From AP-15 sp963698995 (lineage in GTDB: Bacteria > Pseudomonadota > Alphaproteobacteria > ATCC43930 > CGMCC-115725): DNA of 64,000 nt. Below are positions 1-9,703 of the stretch, one piece after another. Location: positions 124,001 to 188,000 of the forward strand of contig CAVOTD010000011.1 of assembly GCA_963698995.1 (NCBI GenBank), read 5' to 3'. The position numbers were made by a program, and so were the translations under genes. The notes under the pieces are model-generated. The model ran no database searches. It was not told the origin of the DNA and saw only the letters and a program-made list of their open reading frames with translations. Every line of letters starts with the position of its first letter. Position 1 is the first letter of the stretch.

Positions 1-26
1 GGAGACGACCTTCTGAGGAGATGACG

Positions 27-458
27 ATGAGACGATGGACGATTGCGGCTGCAACGGCCGTGCTGGTCGCGGCAGCGTGGTGGCACTGGCCGGCCGCCGC
101 GCAACGGGCGGCCCAGCCCGAGGCTGCGGCCGACATGATCACTTTCGACCAGTATCGTGACTTCCGCTTGCGCGATCTGCAGCAACGCCAGGCACGGCTG
201 GCGCGGCAGCTGGCCGCTCCCGGCCTGTCTGCGGCGGACAAGGCAAGCATCGAGCGGCGCAAATCCTACTACGATCAGCAGGCGGCGATGCCCGAGGAGC
301 CGCGCGACCAGCTCTACCGCGAGCGTTTCGACCAAATCGACGCCAATCACGACGGCAAGCTCGATCCGGAAGAACGTGCCGCATGGCGCGAGAAGCAGCG
401 CGAGCATTACCGGCAACAATCAGCCGAACGCGCCGCCGCGACCGCCCCGCCGCACTAG
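27..458 (+). CDS. Secreted EF-hand protein
   Basis: A small exported protein of about 143 residues. The N-terminus is a signal peptide: two arginines, then an Ala/Val/Leu/Trp-rich stretch and a likely cleavage after the PAAAQ region. The C-terminal half has one clear EF-hand loop, DANHDGKLDPEE (about residues 106-117), with acidic or Asn ligands at the calcium-binding positions, followed by a charged Arg/Glu/Gln helix. I prefer the ATG at 27 to the ATG at 21 because GAGGAG (15-20) is then well spaced. EF-hand proteins of this type bind Ca2+ in the periplasm; the partner is unknown. A second, degenerate hand may lie around residues 40-60. Confidence 0.75.
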   Translation: MRRWTIAAATAVLVAAAWWHWPAAAQRAAQPEAAADMITFDQYRDFRLRDLQQRQARLARQLAAPGLSAADKASIERRKSYYDQQAAMPEEPRDQLYRERFDQIDANHDGKLDPEERAAWREKQREHYRQQSAERAAATAPPH

Positions 459-558
459 CCGCGAGCACGCCCGCTTTTCAGATGGACTACGGTTCCATCT
501 TGTTCTTCGCCTTTGTCTCTCGGCATGATGGTCGACCATAGTTTGTCGGGAGAGGCCC

Positions 559-3144
559 TTGCCCGGGGAAGAAATTGCGCCGCTGCTGACTGCCGACAGC
601 ATTACCCGCATCGGTAGCGAGGCGGCGGGCGCGGTCGTCGTCAACGGCTCGCATGGCGGCGTCTATGCCGCCTATCTCGCGGCGAAGCTCGGCGTCGCCG
701 CGGCGATCTTCAACGATGCCGGAGTGGGGCGCGACAATGCCGGCATTTCCGGGCTGGGCTACTTGGACGCGCTCGGCATCCCGGCAGCCGCCGTCGGGCA
801 CAACACTGCGCGGATCGGCGACGGGTCGGACATGATCTCGCGAGGGGTCGTCACGCATGCGAACCCGCCCGCCGTCGCGCTCGGCTGCCACACCGGCATG
901 ACCTGCCGGGACGCCGCGGCCGCCCTGCAGCAAACCGCAGCAAGCGGGCGCGAGCCGCCGCCGGCGCTCGAAGCCGCTTTCCTTCTGATCCACGAGCCGC
1001 CGGCGCTCTGGGCGCTCGACTCGGCTTCGCTGATTGGTTCGCGGCACATCGGAGCGGTCGTCGTAACGGGGTCGCATGGCGGGCTCTTGGGCGGCCGGCC
1101 GGATACCGCGCTGAAGGTCGATGCGCTTGCCGCGCTGTTCAATGATGCCGGGATCGGGATCGAGGAGGCCGGTGTATCGCGGCTCCCGGCGCTGGCGGCG
1201 CGCGGCATCGCCGCCGGGACGGTCGCGGCGGCGAGCGCGCGCATCGGCGACGCGCGATCGACCTATGAGGATGGCATCCTGACGCGGGTCAACGCCTGCG
1301 CCGCCGCCGTTGGCATTGCGCCGGGGGTCAGCGCGCGCGAGTTTGTCGCGATCATCCGGCGCAGCGGCGGTCGAACGGGAGAAAAACTCATGAGCAGGGC
1401 CGAGCGAGCGAGCAACCGACCGGCGGGACGCATGAACGGCGGCCGCGCGCTCGCCGAGATGCTGCGGCTCGCCGAGGTCGGGCCGATGTTCGGAATGGGC
1501 GGATTTCAGCTCTTGCCGTTTTACGACGCGCTGGCCCAGCTCGGCTTGCGGCACTTCCTGATCAATGACGAGCGTTGCGGCGCCTTTGCGGCGGACGCCT
1601 ATGCCCGGGTCACCAATCGTCCGGGGGTCTGCGACGGCACCTTGGGTCCCGGCGCGACCAATCTGGTGACCGGCCTGATCGAAGGGCTCAACGCCGGGAC
1701 GCCGATGATCGCGCTCGCCGGCGACACCAACCGGGCGCATTCCTGGAAGAACATGACGCAGGAATGCCGGCAGGCGGAGATCTTGCGCCCGGCGGTCAAG
1801 GAGCTGATCCGGGTCGAGCTGACGAGCCGTGTCCCGGAACTGCTGCGCCGCGCGTTTGCGGTGGCGACGTCGGGCCGGCCGGGGCCGGTGCTGCTCGACG
1901 TGCCGGAGGATGTCTGCCACGGCGAGCACGACTTCACCGCCGACGATTTCGCGATCGACCCGTCGACCTTGCAGGCGCCGGCCCGGCGCATTCGGCCCGA
2001 TCGGGCGGACATCGCCCGGGCCGCCGCGCTGATCGCGCACGCCAAGCGCCCGCTCATTCTGGTCGGCGGCGGAATTCATCTCTCGGCGGCGCACGAGGCG
2101 CTTCTCGCGCTGGCCGAGGCGCAGTCGATCCCGGTCGCGCACACGATGAGCGGCAAGGGCGGCATCGCCTGTACCCACCCGCTTTCGGTCGGGCTGTTCG
2201 GCCGGTACTCGCGGATCGCCAACGAAATCATCGAGACGTCGGACTGCCTTCTGGTGGTCGGCTGCAAGCTCGGCGAGATCGCGACAAAGCGCTATGCGCT
2301 TCCGGCAGAATCGATCCCGCTGATCCATCTCGACATCCTCGCCGAGGAAATCGGGCGCTGCCGGCCGGCCCGTGTTGCGCTGTGGGGTGATGCAAGGGCC
2401 GGGCTCGAAGATCTCGCCGAAGCCCTCGCCGACGAGGCAAGAAAGGCGCGCGCGGCGCGCGCCGATTACTTGGGCGAGGTCCCGGCCCGGATGGCCGCGT
2501 GGCGGCAAGAGGCGGCGTCCCGTCTCGATTCCGGCGAGCAGCCGATCCACATGGCCCGGCTGTGCAGCGAGCTCAACAAGGCGCTGCCGGCGGACAGCAT
2601 CCTCGTCGCGGACGGCGGCTTTGCGGGCCACTGGACCGGGCTCCTCTACGACACGAAATTGCCCGGGCGGCATTTCATGCCGGACCGCGGTTTCGCCTCG
2701 ATCGGCTATGGGCTGCCCGGCGGGATCGGCGCGGCCCTTGCGGCTCCCGCCAGCCCAGTCGTCGCGATCACCGGCGATGGCGGCTTCAACATGATGCTGG
2801 GCGAGCTGGAGACCGCCCGGCGCGCCGGCGTCGGGCTGACCATCGTCGTCGTCAACAACGCCGCGTCGGGATACGTCAAGGCGTTGCAGCACGCGATGTT
2901 CCGCGGGCGCTACCAATCTTCCGACCTCGTTGAGATGGATTACGCGGCGATCGCCCGCGCGATGGGTTGCAACGGCATCCGCGTCGCCGATCCGGAGCGG
3001 CTCGGCGCGGCGCTGGAGACCGGCATCGCCGAGCGCACCCGCCCGACGGTGCTCGACGTCGTTGTCACCCGCGATCCGGCCCGCATGCTGCCCGCCGTCG
3101 ACAACCGCACAGTCGAGATCAAGCAGGGCGACCGGGTGGCGTAA
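559..3144 (+). CDS. ThDP-dependent acetolactate synthase-like enzyme fused to a tandem GSHGG domain
   Basis: An 861-residue reading frame from TTG 559 (GGGAGAGG just upstream). Residues about 20-270 are two copies of one domain offset by about 142 residues. Each copy has GSHGG (30-34; 171-175), NDAG (52-55; 195-198) and ARIGD (84-88; 227-231). I do not recognise this domain. Residues about 290-861 are a thiamine-diphosphate enzyme of the acetolactate synthase/oxalyl-CoA decarboxylase superfamily: catalytic-type Glu338 in INDERCGAFAADAYAR, and the ThDP/Mg motif GDGG (739-742) to NN (766-767). The substrate is not predictable. An internal ATG at 1390 with GGGAG upstream could start the ThDP module alone. 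Removing one A from the A5 run at 1382-1386 would end the upstream frame in an ATGA overlap with that ATG, so this may be two genes joined by one base. Confidence 0.85.
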   Translation: MPGEEIAPLLTADSITRIGSEAAGAVVVNGSHGGVYAAYLAAKLGVAAAIFNDAGVGRDNAGISGLGYLDALGIPAAAVGHNTARIGDGSDMISRGVVTHANPPAVALGCHTGMTCRDAAAALQQTAASGREPPPALEAAFLLIHEPPALWALDSASLIGSRHIGAVVVTGSHGGLLGGRPDTALKVDALAALFNDAGIGIEEAGVSRLPALAARGIAAGTVAAASARIGDARSTYEDGILTRVNACAAAVGIAPGVSAREFVAIIRRSGGRTGEKLMSRAERASNRPAGRMNGGRALAEMLRLAEVGPMFGMGGFQLLPFYDALAQLGLRHFLINDERCGAFAADAYARVTNRPGVCDGTLGPGATNLVTGLIEGLNAGTPMIALAGDTNRAHSWKNMTQECRQAEILRPAVKELIRVELTSRVPELLRRAFAVATSGRPGPVLLDVPEDVCHGEHDFTADDFAIDPSTLQAPARRIRPDRADIARAAALIAHAKRPLILVGGGIHLSAAHEALLALAEAQSIPVAHTMSGKGGIACTHPLSVGLFGRYSRIANEIIETSDCLLVVGCKLGEIATKRYALPAESIPLIHLDILAEEIGRCRPARVALWGDARAGLEDLAEALADEARKARAARADYLGEVPARMAAWRQEAASRLDSGEQPIHMARLCSELNKALPADSILVADGGFAGHWTGLLYDTKLPGRHFMPDRGFASIGYGLPGGIGAALAAPASPVVAITGDGGFNMMLGELETARRAGVGLTIVVVNNAASGYVKALQHAMFRGRYQSSDLVEMDYAAIARAMGCNGIRVADPERLGAALETGIAERTRPTVLDVVVTRDPARMLPAVDNRTVEIKQGDRVA

Positions 3145-3180
3145 GCCGGGCTATTTCCGTCGGTATGACGAAACAGACGG

Positions 3181-4864
3181 CTATTTCTCACCTTCGCGCT
3201 GCGCTGCGCGCGTTGCGGCGCTCGCCACGGCGCGCAACGAGGCGGTGATGATATTGCCGTCGATGCCAACGCCGTAGAGGGTCGCATCGCCGGCGTCGCG
3301 GATTTGCACGTAAGCGGTCGCCTGAGCGTCGGCGCCCGCGCCGATCGCGTGTTCGCGGTAATCGACGACCGTCAGCCCGATGTCGCACTCGCGCCGCAGC
3401 GCATCGACAAACGCCGCGATCGGCCCGTTGCCGACACCTTCGATCTGCCGCTCCTCGCCGTTGACCAACACGCTCGCGGCGACCCGGCGCTGCTCCGGCG
3501 CGCGCGGCTCGGGGAAAAGGCTGTAATCGACGAGGTGAATTCCGTCTTTGCGCAGATAGGTCTCCTCGAACAACGACCAAATATCGGCGCTCGTCATCTC
3601 CTTTCCGGTCCGGTCGGTGACTTCCTGCACGCGCTTGCTGAACTCGATCTGCAGCCCGCGCGGCAGGTCGAGCCCGTAATCGGCCTTCAGCACATAGGCG
3701 ACGCCGCCCTTGCCCGACTGGCTGTTGACGCGGATGACCGCCTCGTAAGTGCGCCCGAGATCCTTTGGATCGATCGGCAGATAAGGCACCTCCCACAACG
3801 GGTCGTTGCGCTTGGCGAGCGCCTCGAACCCTTTCTTGATGGCATCCTGGTGCGACCCCGAGAACGCGGTGTAGACCAGCTCGCCGGCGTAGGGATGGCG
3901 CGGATGGACCGGCAGCTGGTTGCAGTGCTCGACGGTACGGACGATCTCGTCGATGTCGGTGATCACGAGGCCCGGGTCGATCCCCTGGCTGAACAGGTTG
4001 AGCGCCAAGGTCACGATATCGACATTGCCGGTGCGCTCGCCATTGCCGAAAAGCGTGCCTTCGACCCGTTCCGCTCCGGCCATCACGGCGAGCTCGGTGG
4101 CCGCCACCGCGGTGCCGCGGTCATTGTGCGGGTGCACGCTGAGGGTGATGCAGTCGCGATCGCGGATGTTGCGGCCGAACCACTCGATCTGATCGGCATA
4201 GACGTTCGGCGAGGCCATTTCGACGGTGGCGGGAAGATTGAGGATCGTCTTTTTGTCGGGCGTCGGACGCCAGACATCCATGACCGCCTCGCAGATCTCG
4301 ACCGCGAAGTCGAGCTCGGTCCCGGTGAAGCTCTCGGGCGAATATTGATAGATGATTTCGCTTTCCGGCATCGCCTCGGCGAGCCGACGGATCTGCTTGG
4401 CGCCGGTCACCGCAATGTCGACGATCCCCGGTTTGTCGAGGCCGAAAACAACCCGGCGCTGCAATGTCGATGTCGAATTGTAGAGATGCATGATGGCGCG
4501 GCGGGCGCCCCTGATCGACTGGAAGCTGCGCTCGATCAATTCGGGCCGGGCCTGGGTCAGCACCTGGATCGTGACGTCTTCCGGGACCATTCGTTGCTCG
4601 ATCAGTTCGCGAACAAAGCCGAAATCGGTCTCCGAGGCGGCCGGAAAGCCGACTTCGATCTCTTTGAAGCCGAGCTTGACCAGACAGCTCGAACATCCGC
4701 CGCTTACGGTCCGGTCCCATCGGCTCGACCAGCGCCTGATTGCCGTCGCGCAGGTCGACGCTGCACCATAGCGGGGCGCGGTCGATCACTTGCATGGGCC
4801 AGCGCCGGTCGGGCAGGTCGACGGTCGGGAAGGCGCGGTATTTGTGGATCGGCATGCCGGGCAT
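3181..4864 (-). CDS. leuA: 2-isopropylmalate synthase, long (type 2) form, frameshifted
   Basis: Catalyses condensation of acetyl-CoA with 2-oxoisovalerate, the first committed step of leucine synthesis. The N-terminus carries the family motif WCSVDLRDGNQALVEPMG, the TIM barrel has the metal-binding HPHNDRG, and the C-terminal third is the LeuA regulatory dimer domain; the length (about 560 residues) fits the long form. The reading frame breaks at 4684: after MFEL one extra base precedes the codons for LVKLGFKEIEVGFPAASETDF, which continue in the other frame. Everything else is intact, so this is either a sequencing error or a very recent mutation. The ATG at 4864 has AGGAG upstream. A leucine-rich leader peptide lies 110 bp upstream, suggesting attenuation control. 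Convergent with the ThDP gene. Confidence 0.93.
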
Positions 4865-4930
4865 GGGAACTCTCCTGGTGCAAGCTCACCGCCGATGCGG
4901 TGGATCTATGGAATTGGAACGAAGGAGCGC

Positions 4931-4957
4931 GGCCGGCAGGCGTCAGCGCCGTCGGCC
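4931..4957 (-). promoter_or_regulatory. Hairpin between leucine leader peptide and leuA
   Basis: In the leuA transcript this segment can fold as GGCCG-(AC)-GGCG-loop CTGA-CGCC-(TGC)-CGGCC, a strong GC hairpin just after the stop codon of the leader peptide and before the leuA ribosome site. No U-run follows, so a classical intrinsic terminator is not proven. By position it is the natural candidate for the attenuator stem or for a helix that hides the leuA start. Confidence 0.5.
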
Positions 4958-4973
4958 ACCGCTAAGTCGCGCA

Positions 4974-5048
4974 TCAAGAACCGGCTCGGCATCGGACGGC
5001 GGATACCGGGAGCAGCAGCAGATCTTTTAGATGGAAAGGTTGGAGCAC
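4974..5048 (-). CDS. Leucine-rich leader peptide of leuA (attenuator)
   Basis: A 24-codon frame starting GTG at 5048 and ending TGA at 4974, located upstream of leuA on the same strand. Codons 10-13 are four successive leucines (CTG CTG CTG CTC) within KDLLLLPVS. This is the layout of transcription-attenuation leaders in which ribosome stalling on scarce leucyl-tRNA controls RNA folding before leuA; such leucine leaders are known from comparative genomics of proteobacteria. An overlapping alternative start (ATG at 5050) gives only seven codons without the leucine run. The start codon is inferred and no strong ribosome site is visible. Confidence 0.7.
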   Translation of the reverse strand: MLQPFHLKDLLLLPVSAVRCRAGS

Positions 5049-5069
5049 ATCAGCTTACCGAGCGCGAAA

Positions 5070-5126
5070 GTTCCCTAATCGGGAACGGCAACGACCAGAG
5101 CTCGGCGTCCGTCAGGACGCCGAGCT
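5070..5126. promoter_or_regulatory. Two stem-loops upstream of the leuA leader
   Basis: Arms GTTCCC (5070-5075) and GGGAAC (5081-5086) form one small hairpin. Next to it AGCTCGGCGTCC (5099-5110) and GGACGCCGAGCT (5115-5126) form a perfect 12-bp stem with the loop GTCA. Both would lie in the 5' leader of leuA if transcription starts further upstream, or mark an operator or terminator-like element. No T-run adjoins either stem. Confidence 0.45.
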
Positions 5127-5546
5127 GGGTAAGTCGAAGCTCGCGGCGCTGGCAATACATCAGAGCATTGCTTAACAGACCGGCAGCGGAAGGTCAACCT
5201 GCCGGATCTCGCAGGCGGATCGGCATGGGGGGCTTCCGAGAACCCAAACTGTAAGTTTAAAAACTGTCGCCTTTTTGCCACTGTTGCCGACTTGACCACA
5301 CCCGCCTGAAAAACCAACGGTCCGGGTTGGCCTCGATTGAACTCGAAACCATTGCTGAATAGTATTTTCTGAATCGAATTCGGTCGACGTGCTGTATCGA
5401 TCTTCAAACGATAAGTAGTCGACGAACGCTCGCCTTTCCGGTTCACACCACCGTACCGGAATGCCGGCGTGATGGTACGCCAGCGCGCGTCCGAGATCCG
5501 AGGGTATGGCTGCGGCAACGCAGCCTCGATGGGGGCGAGGGGACAA
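5127..5546. other. Intergenic region upstream of leuA and the 5.5 kb gene
   Basis: About 420 bp between divergent units. It is AT-richer than the surroundings around 5250-5430. Reading frames here have no recognisable product or coding character. It should hold the leuA promoter on one side and the promoter of the next gene on the other; I cannot place either with confidence. Confidence 0.4.
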
Positions 5547-6000
5547 GTGTTGAAGCAGACGAACGTTGTGCCTTTCCCGCTGACGGTACGAGGGATGCCG
5601 GCGGCGGATCCGGCGTGTTCGCCTACCAGCTATGAATTCACCGAAGACGAGCTGGCCGCGCTGTGCCGCTGGTTTTCGGCGATGAAATACGCCTTCCCCG
5701 GCACCGAAGGGGTGATGATGGTCAACCATCAGGAAGGCTATTCGGCGGTCGGGCTCTACAATCGGGCGGGAGGCGCGCCCAATTGCCTTGTCGCCAAGCA
5801 CGAGGCGAGCGGTAGCGCGCGCTTCTTCTGGTCAACCGAATTCGATCCGCCGCGTCCGATCAGGCGATCTGTCCGAGATCACCGACGCCCACATTCGCGC
5901 GATTCGTCCGCCGCGCAACGAAAAGGGCTGGCTCGACCCGACCGGGTGGATGGGGGTCTATGCATCGCGTCTGATCGCGACCCAACTGCAAGTCGTCTGA
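5547..6000 (+). CDS. Unrecognised small protein, frameshifted
   Basis: A coding frame of about 150 residues beginning GTG 5547 with GAGGGG upstream; a longer start at ATG 5529 is possible. The protein starts with a NVVPFPLTVRG segment and continues through FTEDELAALCRWFSAM and GYSAVGLYNRAG. At about 5855-5864 the frame must shift by one base to continue as GDLSEITDAHIRAIRPPRN and end at the TGA before 6001. Codon use and amphipathic sequence look real on both sides of the shift. I do not recognise the family and infer no function. Its stop lies just upstream of the polysaccharide cluster. Confidence 0.5.
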
Positions 6001-6147
6001 GCCCTACCTGCGCCGCGGCGCTCCTGCAATCGACGCCCGAGACAGGTGATTGACGGGAGTGAGCCAACTTCCGGTATCATAGCTGCTTGTTCTTACCCTC
6101 GTCTTGGTAGAATACTGCGCCCCGGGTGTAGAAACCGTAGCGCGTCG

Positions 6148-7306
6148 ATGAAGTTTGTCGCCCCCTTTGTTTGCCTCACCGGTGCTGCACTCGCCGGATG
6201 TGGGTACTTGCCGACCGCGGGACCGACGGCCGGCGAGTGTGGTCGACCAGAGGGTCCAGGACGACCAGCCCCGCTACGACGTCGTCGACGTCAATTCAAC
6301 TGTCGTCGCGACATTGTCGTCGCAACCGGCGGAGAGCCTTCGCACACGTTTCGAGAAATACGGCAAACCGCCGCCGCCAACGATCGGCATCGGCGACACC
6401 GTTTCGGTCTCGATTTGGGAGGCGGCAGGCGGAGGCCTCTTCGGTGTGTCGCCGACCGACCATGTTTCCGCCGGTTCACGAAATGTGACAATCCCCGAGC
6501 AGGTGGTCGCCCGCGATGGCGCGATCAGCGTGCCGTTCGCGGGCCGCGTCCCGGTAGCTGGGCGGTCGACGGTCGAGGTCCAGCACGCGATAGAGCAGCG
6601 TCTCGCCGAGAAAGCGATCGAGCCTCAGGTCATTGTCACGATTGCAAAGAGCGTCACCAATGCCGCGACGGTGTCGGGCGAAGTCGTCAACGGCACCCGG
6701 GTGCCGCTCTCGGTCAATGGTGATCGGCTGCTCGATCTGATCGCACTTGCCGGCGGTGCGCGAGCGCCGGTCTACGACACCTTTGTGCGGCTGTCCCGCG
6801 ACGGCGTCACATCGACGATCCCGATGGAACAGCTGGTGTCCGACCCGGCCGAGAACATCTACGCTCAACCGGGCGACGTGCTGACCTTGGTTCGCGTCCC
6901 CCAAACCTTTTCAGTGCTCGGCGCGACCGGGCAGAACACCCAGCTCACCTTTAGCGCCGAGCAGATGACCTTAGCCGAGGCGCTCGCCAAGGCAGGCGGG
7001 CTGCAAGATCTGCGCTCGGATCCGGCGGGCGTCTTCCTTTTCCGGTTCGAGCCGCCCGGCGTCGTTGCCGCTCTCAATGCTGCTCAGCTGGGTACCGGGC
7101 CGGGTCGCACTTCGCCGGTCGTCTACCGCCTCGACATGAGCGACGCCAACTCTTATTTTCTGGCCCAGCGCTTTCCAGTCGAAGACAAGGACATAATCTA
7201 CGTCGCCAACGCGCGGCTCAATGAGCTGCAGAAGTTCTTCACTCTGCTGAATACGCTGACCGGACCTGTGATCACCGGCATCGTCGTCAAGAACGCGGCG
7301 CCTTAG
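6148..7306 (+). CDS. Wza/KpsD-type polysaccharide export lipoprotein, frameshifted
   Basis: Outer-membrane polysaccharide export protein. The true N-terminus starts at ATG 6148 and is a lipoprotein signal ending in the lipobox LAGC (Cys18). About one extra base at 6231-6234 then moves the frame, and the mature protein follows: a Poly_export domain (GIGDTVSVSIWEAAGGG) and two SLBB-like segments (VSGEVVNGTRVPLSVNG; VLGATGQNTQ), ending near ITGIVV. Such proteins form the outer-membrane channel for capsule or exopolysaccharide. The next genes, a heptose-epimerase-like protein and a glycosyltransferase, support a surface-glycan cluster. The frameshift separates signal and body and could be an error in the sequence. 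Confidence 0.88.
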
Positions 7307-7361
7307 CCGGCGATTTATCCTATAGTGGCGCCGAACTCGGATCCGCAGTGAGAGGACACCC

Positions 7362-8356
7362 ATGCCGGCGATCGAGGCGTTGTCCGGCGACGACCTTATT
7401 CTCGTGACCGGCGGCGCCGGGTTCATCGGGTCGAACATCATCCGCGAGTTGGCCGATGCGGGTTTCCGCATCGTTGTTTGCGATCTTTTGCGCTCGGGGG
7501 ATAAGTGGCGCAATATCGCCGCGGTCGGCTTTATGACTTGGTCCGACCCGACATGTTGTCCGCGTGGCTTGATCGCCGCGGCGACAATGTGGCCGCGGTC
7601 GTGCATATGGGAGCGATTTCGTCGACGACCGAAACCGATGTCGACCGGTTTGTCGCAACCAATGTCCGGCTCACGTTCGATCTCTGGGAATGGTGTGCCG
7701 CCAACCAAACGCGCTTTATTTATGCCTCTTCTGCTGCGACCTATGGCGATGGCAGCGCCGGCTTCAGTGACGATCAGAACCTTGCTGCGCTCGCGACATT
7801 GCGGCCGCTCAACGCCTACGGCTGGAGCAAGCACGTTGTCGATCGTCGCGTCGTCGACGACGCGGTCGGCGGCCGACCGCAGCCGCTGCAATGGGCCGGG
7901 CTCAAATTCTTCAATGTCTATGGCCTGAACGAAGGCCATAAGGCCGAGATGCAGTCCCTCGTCGGCAAAATCTATCCGGTGGTCAAGCGGGGTGGCACGG
8001 TTCAGCTTTTTAAATCGCACCGCCCCGACTACCGGGATGGCGGTCAACTGAGGGACTTTGTCTATGTAAAGGACTGCGTCGCAGTCGTCATGTGGCTGCT
8101 GCGGAACCCGCTGGTCAGTGGCCTGTTCAATGTCGGAACCGGTGTTGCACGGAGCTTTCTCGACCTGGTCAATGCCGTCGCCGCTGCGGTCGGGCAGGCG
8201 CCGAACATTCGCTTCATCGACACCCCCGTCGAGCTTCGCGCCAACTATCAATACTTCACTCAGGCCGATATTGCGAAGCTGCGCGCCGCCGGCTTCGACC
8301 AGCCGTTTCATTCACTCGAGGACGGTGTCCGGGACTATGTGCAGTCCCTCGGCTAG
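7362..8356 (+). CDS. HldD-like ADP-glyceromanno-heptose 6-epimerase, frameshifted
   Basis: An extended short-chain dehydrogenase/epimerase. The NAD(P)-binding motif TGGAGFIGSN is at residues 16-25 and the catalytic Tyr-Lys pair is in YGWSK; HMGAISSTTETD and IYASSAATYGDG are characteristic of the HldD (RfaD) family, which makes the heptose donor for lipopolysaccharide core. One base appears missing near 7528-7531: the frame of the first 58 residues must shift to continue as LYDLVRP. The start at 7362 has AGAGGA upstream. It sits between the export lipoprotein and a glycosyltransferase. The exact epimerase specificity is inferred. Confidence 0.88.
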
Positions 8357-8386
8357 CTTTTTTTATCCGGCGCGACGAGGCGCCGG

Positions 8387-9678
8387 GTGATCCTGTTCGA
8401 CCTGTCGCGCCTCGTTTCGCGCGCCGGGCGAGAGACACCGACCGGGATCGACCGGGTCGAGCTCGCTTATGCCGAGCATTTGACCGCCACCAACACTCCG
8501 CTGTGCTTTACCATGATGACCACGGCGGGCCGCCTGGGGGTATTGCCGAGAGCCGCTGCCGAGCAATACCTGAGGACGCTTGCCGGAGCGTGGCGACAGC
8601 ACCCTTCGTCGCGGCAGATTTGGCGGACAAAGCGGCTGGCGCGAAGGCTTCATGCCGAAGCGCTGTTGCGCGGCGGGCGGACGCTCCGGGCACAGCGTCC
8701 CGATAAACCGCTCTACCTCCTGGTCTCCCACCATCATCTCGAAAAACGCCGGGCAATCGCCGGTCTGAAGGAACGAGCCGGGCGTCCTTTGTGTGCTTGA
8801 TCCACGACCTGATCCCAATCGAATTTCCCGAATACGCCCTGCCCGGCCAGGATCAGAAACACCGCCGTCGGATGGAAACGGCAGCCGCCTTGGCCGACGC
8901 GGTGATCGTCAATTCAGCTGTGACACGCGATGCCTTTCAACCCTATCTCGCGCGCGCCGGGCGGGCTCCGCCGGTGGTCGTTGCGCCATTTGGGGTCGAT
9001 CTGCCGGCCCGGCCGCCAGCCGATCGACCGCCGGTGCAGCCGCCGTATTTTGTTTGCGTCAGCACCATTGAGGCGCGCAAGAACCATTTGCTGCTGCTCA
9101 ACCTGTGGCGCCGGCTCGTCGACGAGCTCGGCGATGCGACACCCCGTCTCGTTCTGGTCGGGCAACGCGGCTGGGAAACCGAAAACGCGATCGACATGCT
9201 TGAGCGCTGCCCGGCATTGCGCGGGGTCGTCTCCGAGCGCAACAATCTGCCGGATGCCGAGGTCGCGGGCCTGCTAGCCGAAGCTCAGGCGCTTCTGTTG
9301 CCCTCCTTTGCCGAAGGGTTCGGGTTTCCCCTGGTCGAGGCATTGGCGCTCGGGGTTCCGGTGATCTGCAGCAATCTTGCCGCGTTGCGCGAGACTGGCG
9401 GGGCGGTCCCGGAGTATCTCGACCCGCTCGACGGTCTCGGTTGGCGGGCCGCGGTCATCGACTATTCGCTGCCGGCGTCACCACGCCGCGCCGCGCAGCT
9501 GAGCCGCCTGACGGCCTGGAGACCACCGAGCTGGGAGGATCATTTCGCCTCGGTCGAGGCATTGATCGCCGAAATCCGAGCGGCGGGCCGACATCCGACG
9601 GAAGGTTCGGCATCGGTTCAGGCGGCGCCTCGCCTTGCGGCCCAGATTGACGGCCGCGAGACCGCGGACGTACGATAA
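8387..9678 (+). CDS. GT4-family glycosyltransferase, frameshifted
   Basis: A group 1 (GT-B fold, GT4) glycosyltransferase. The N-terminal half begins at GTG 8387 (MILFDLSRLVSR, GETPTGIDRVELAYAEH). A base is missing in the G-run at about 8780-8782, after which the frame continues as SFVCLIHDLIPIEFPEYA. The C-terminal half has the donor-binding E-x7-E motif in FAEGFGFPLVEALALG. Proteins of this kind transfer a sugar from an activated nucleotide sugar to a growing glycan at the membrane. It follows the hldD-like gene at a 30-bp distance. Confidence 0.85.
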
Positions 9679-9703
9679 TTCCTTTTGCGGAGGGCATCCG
9701 TCG

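Noticed and set aside
487..2916. Long open frame on the minus strand opposite the ThDP gene
   Set aside because: Arg-rich product without family motifs; it mirrors a real gene in GC-rich DNA.
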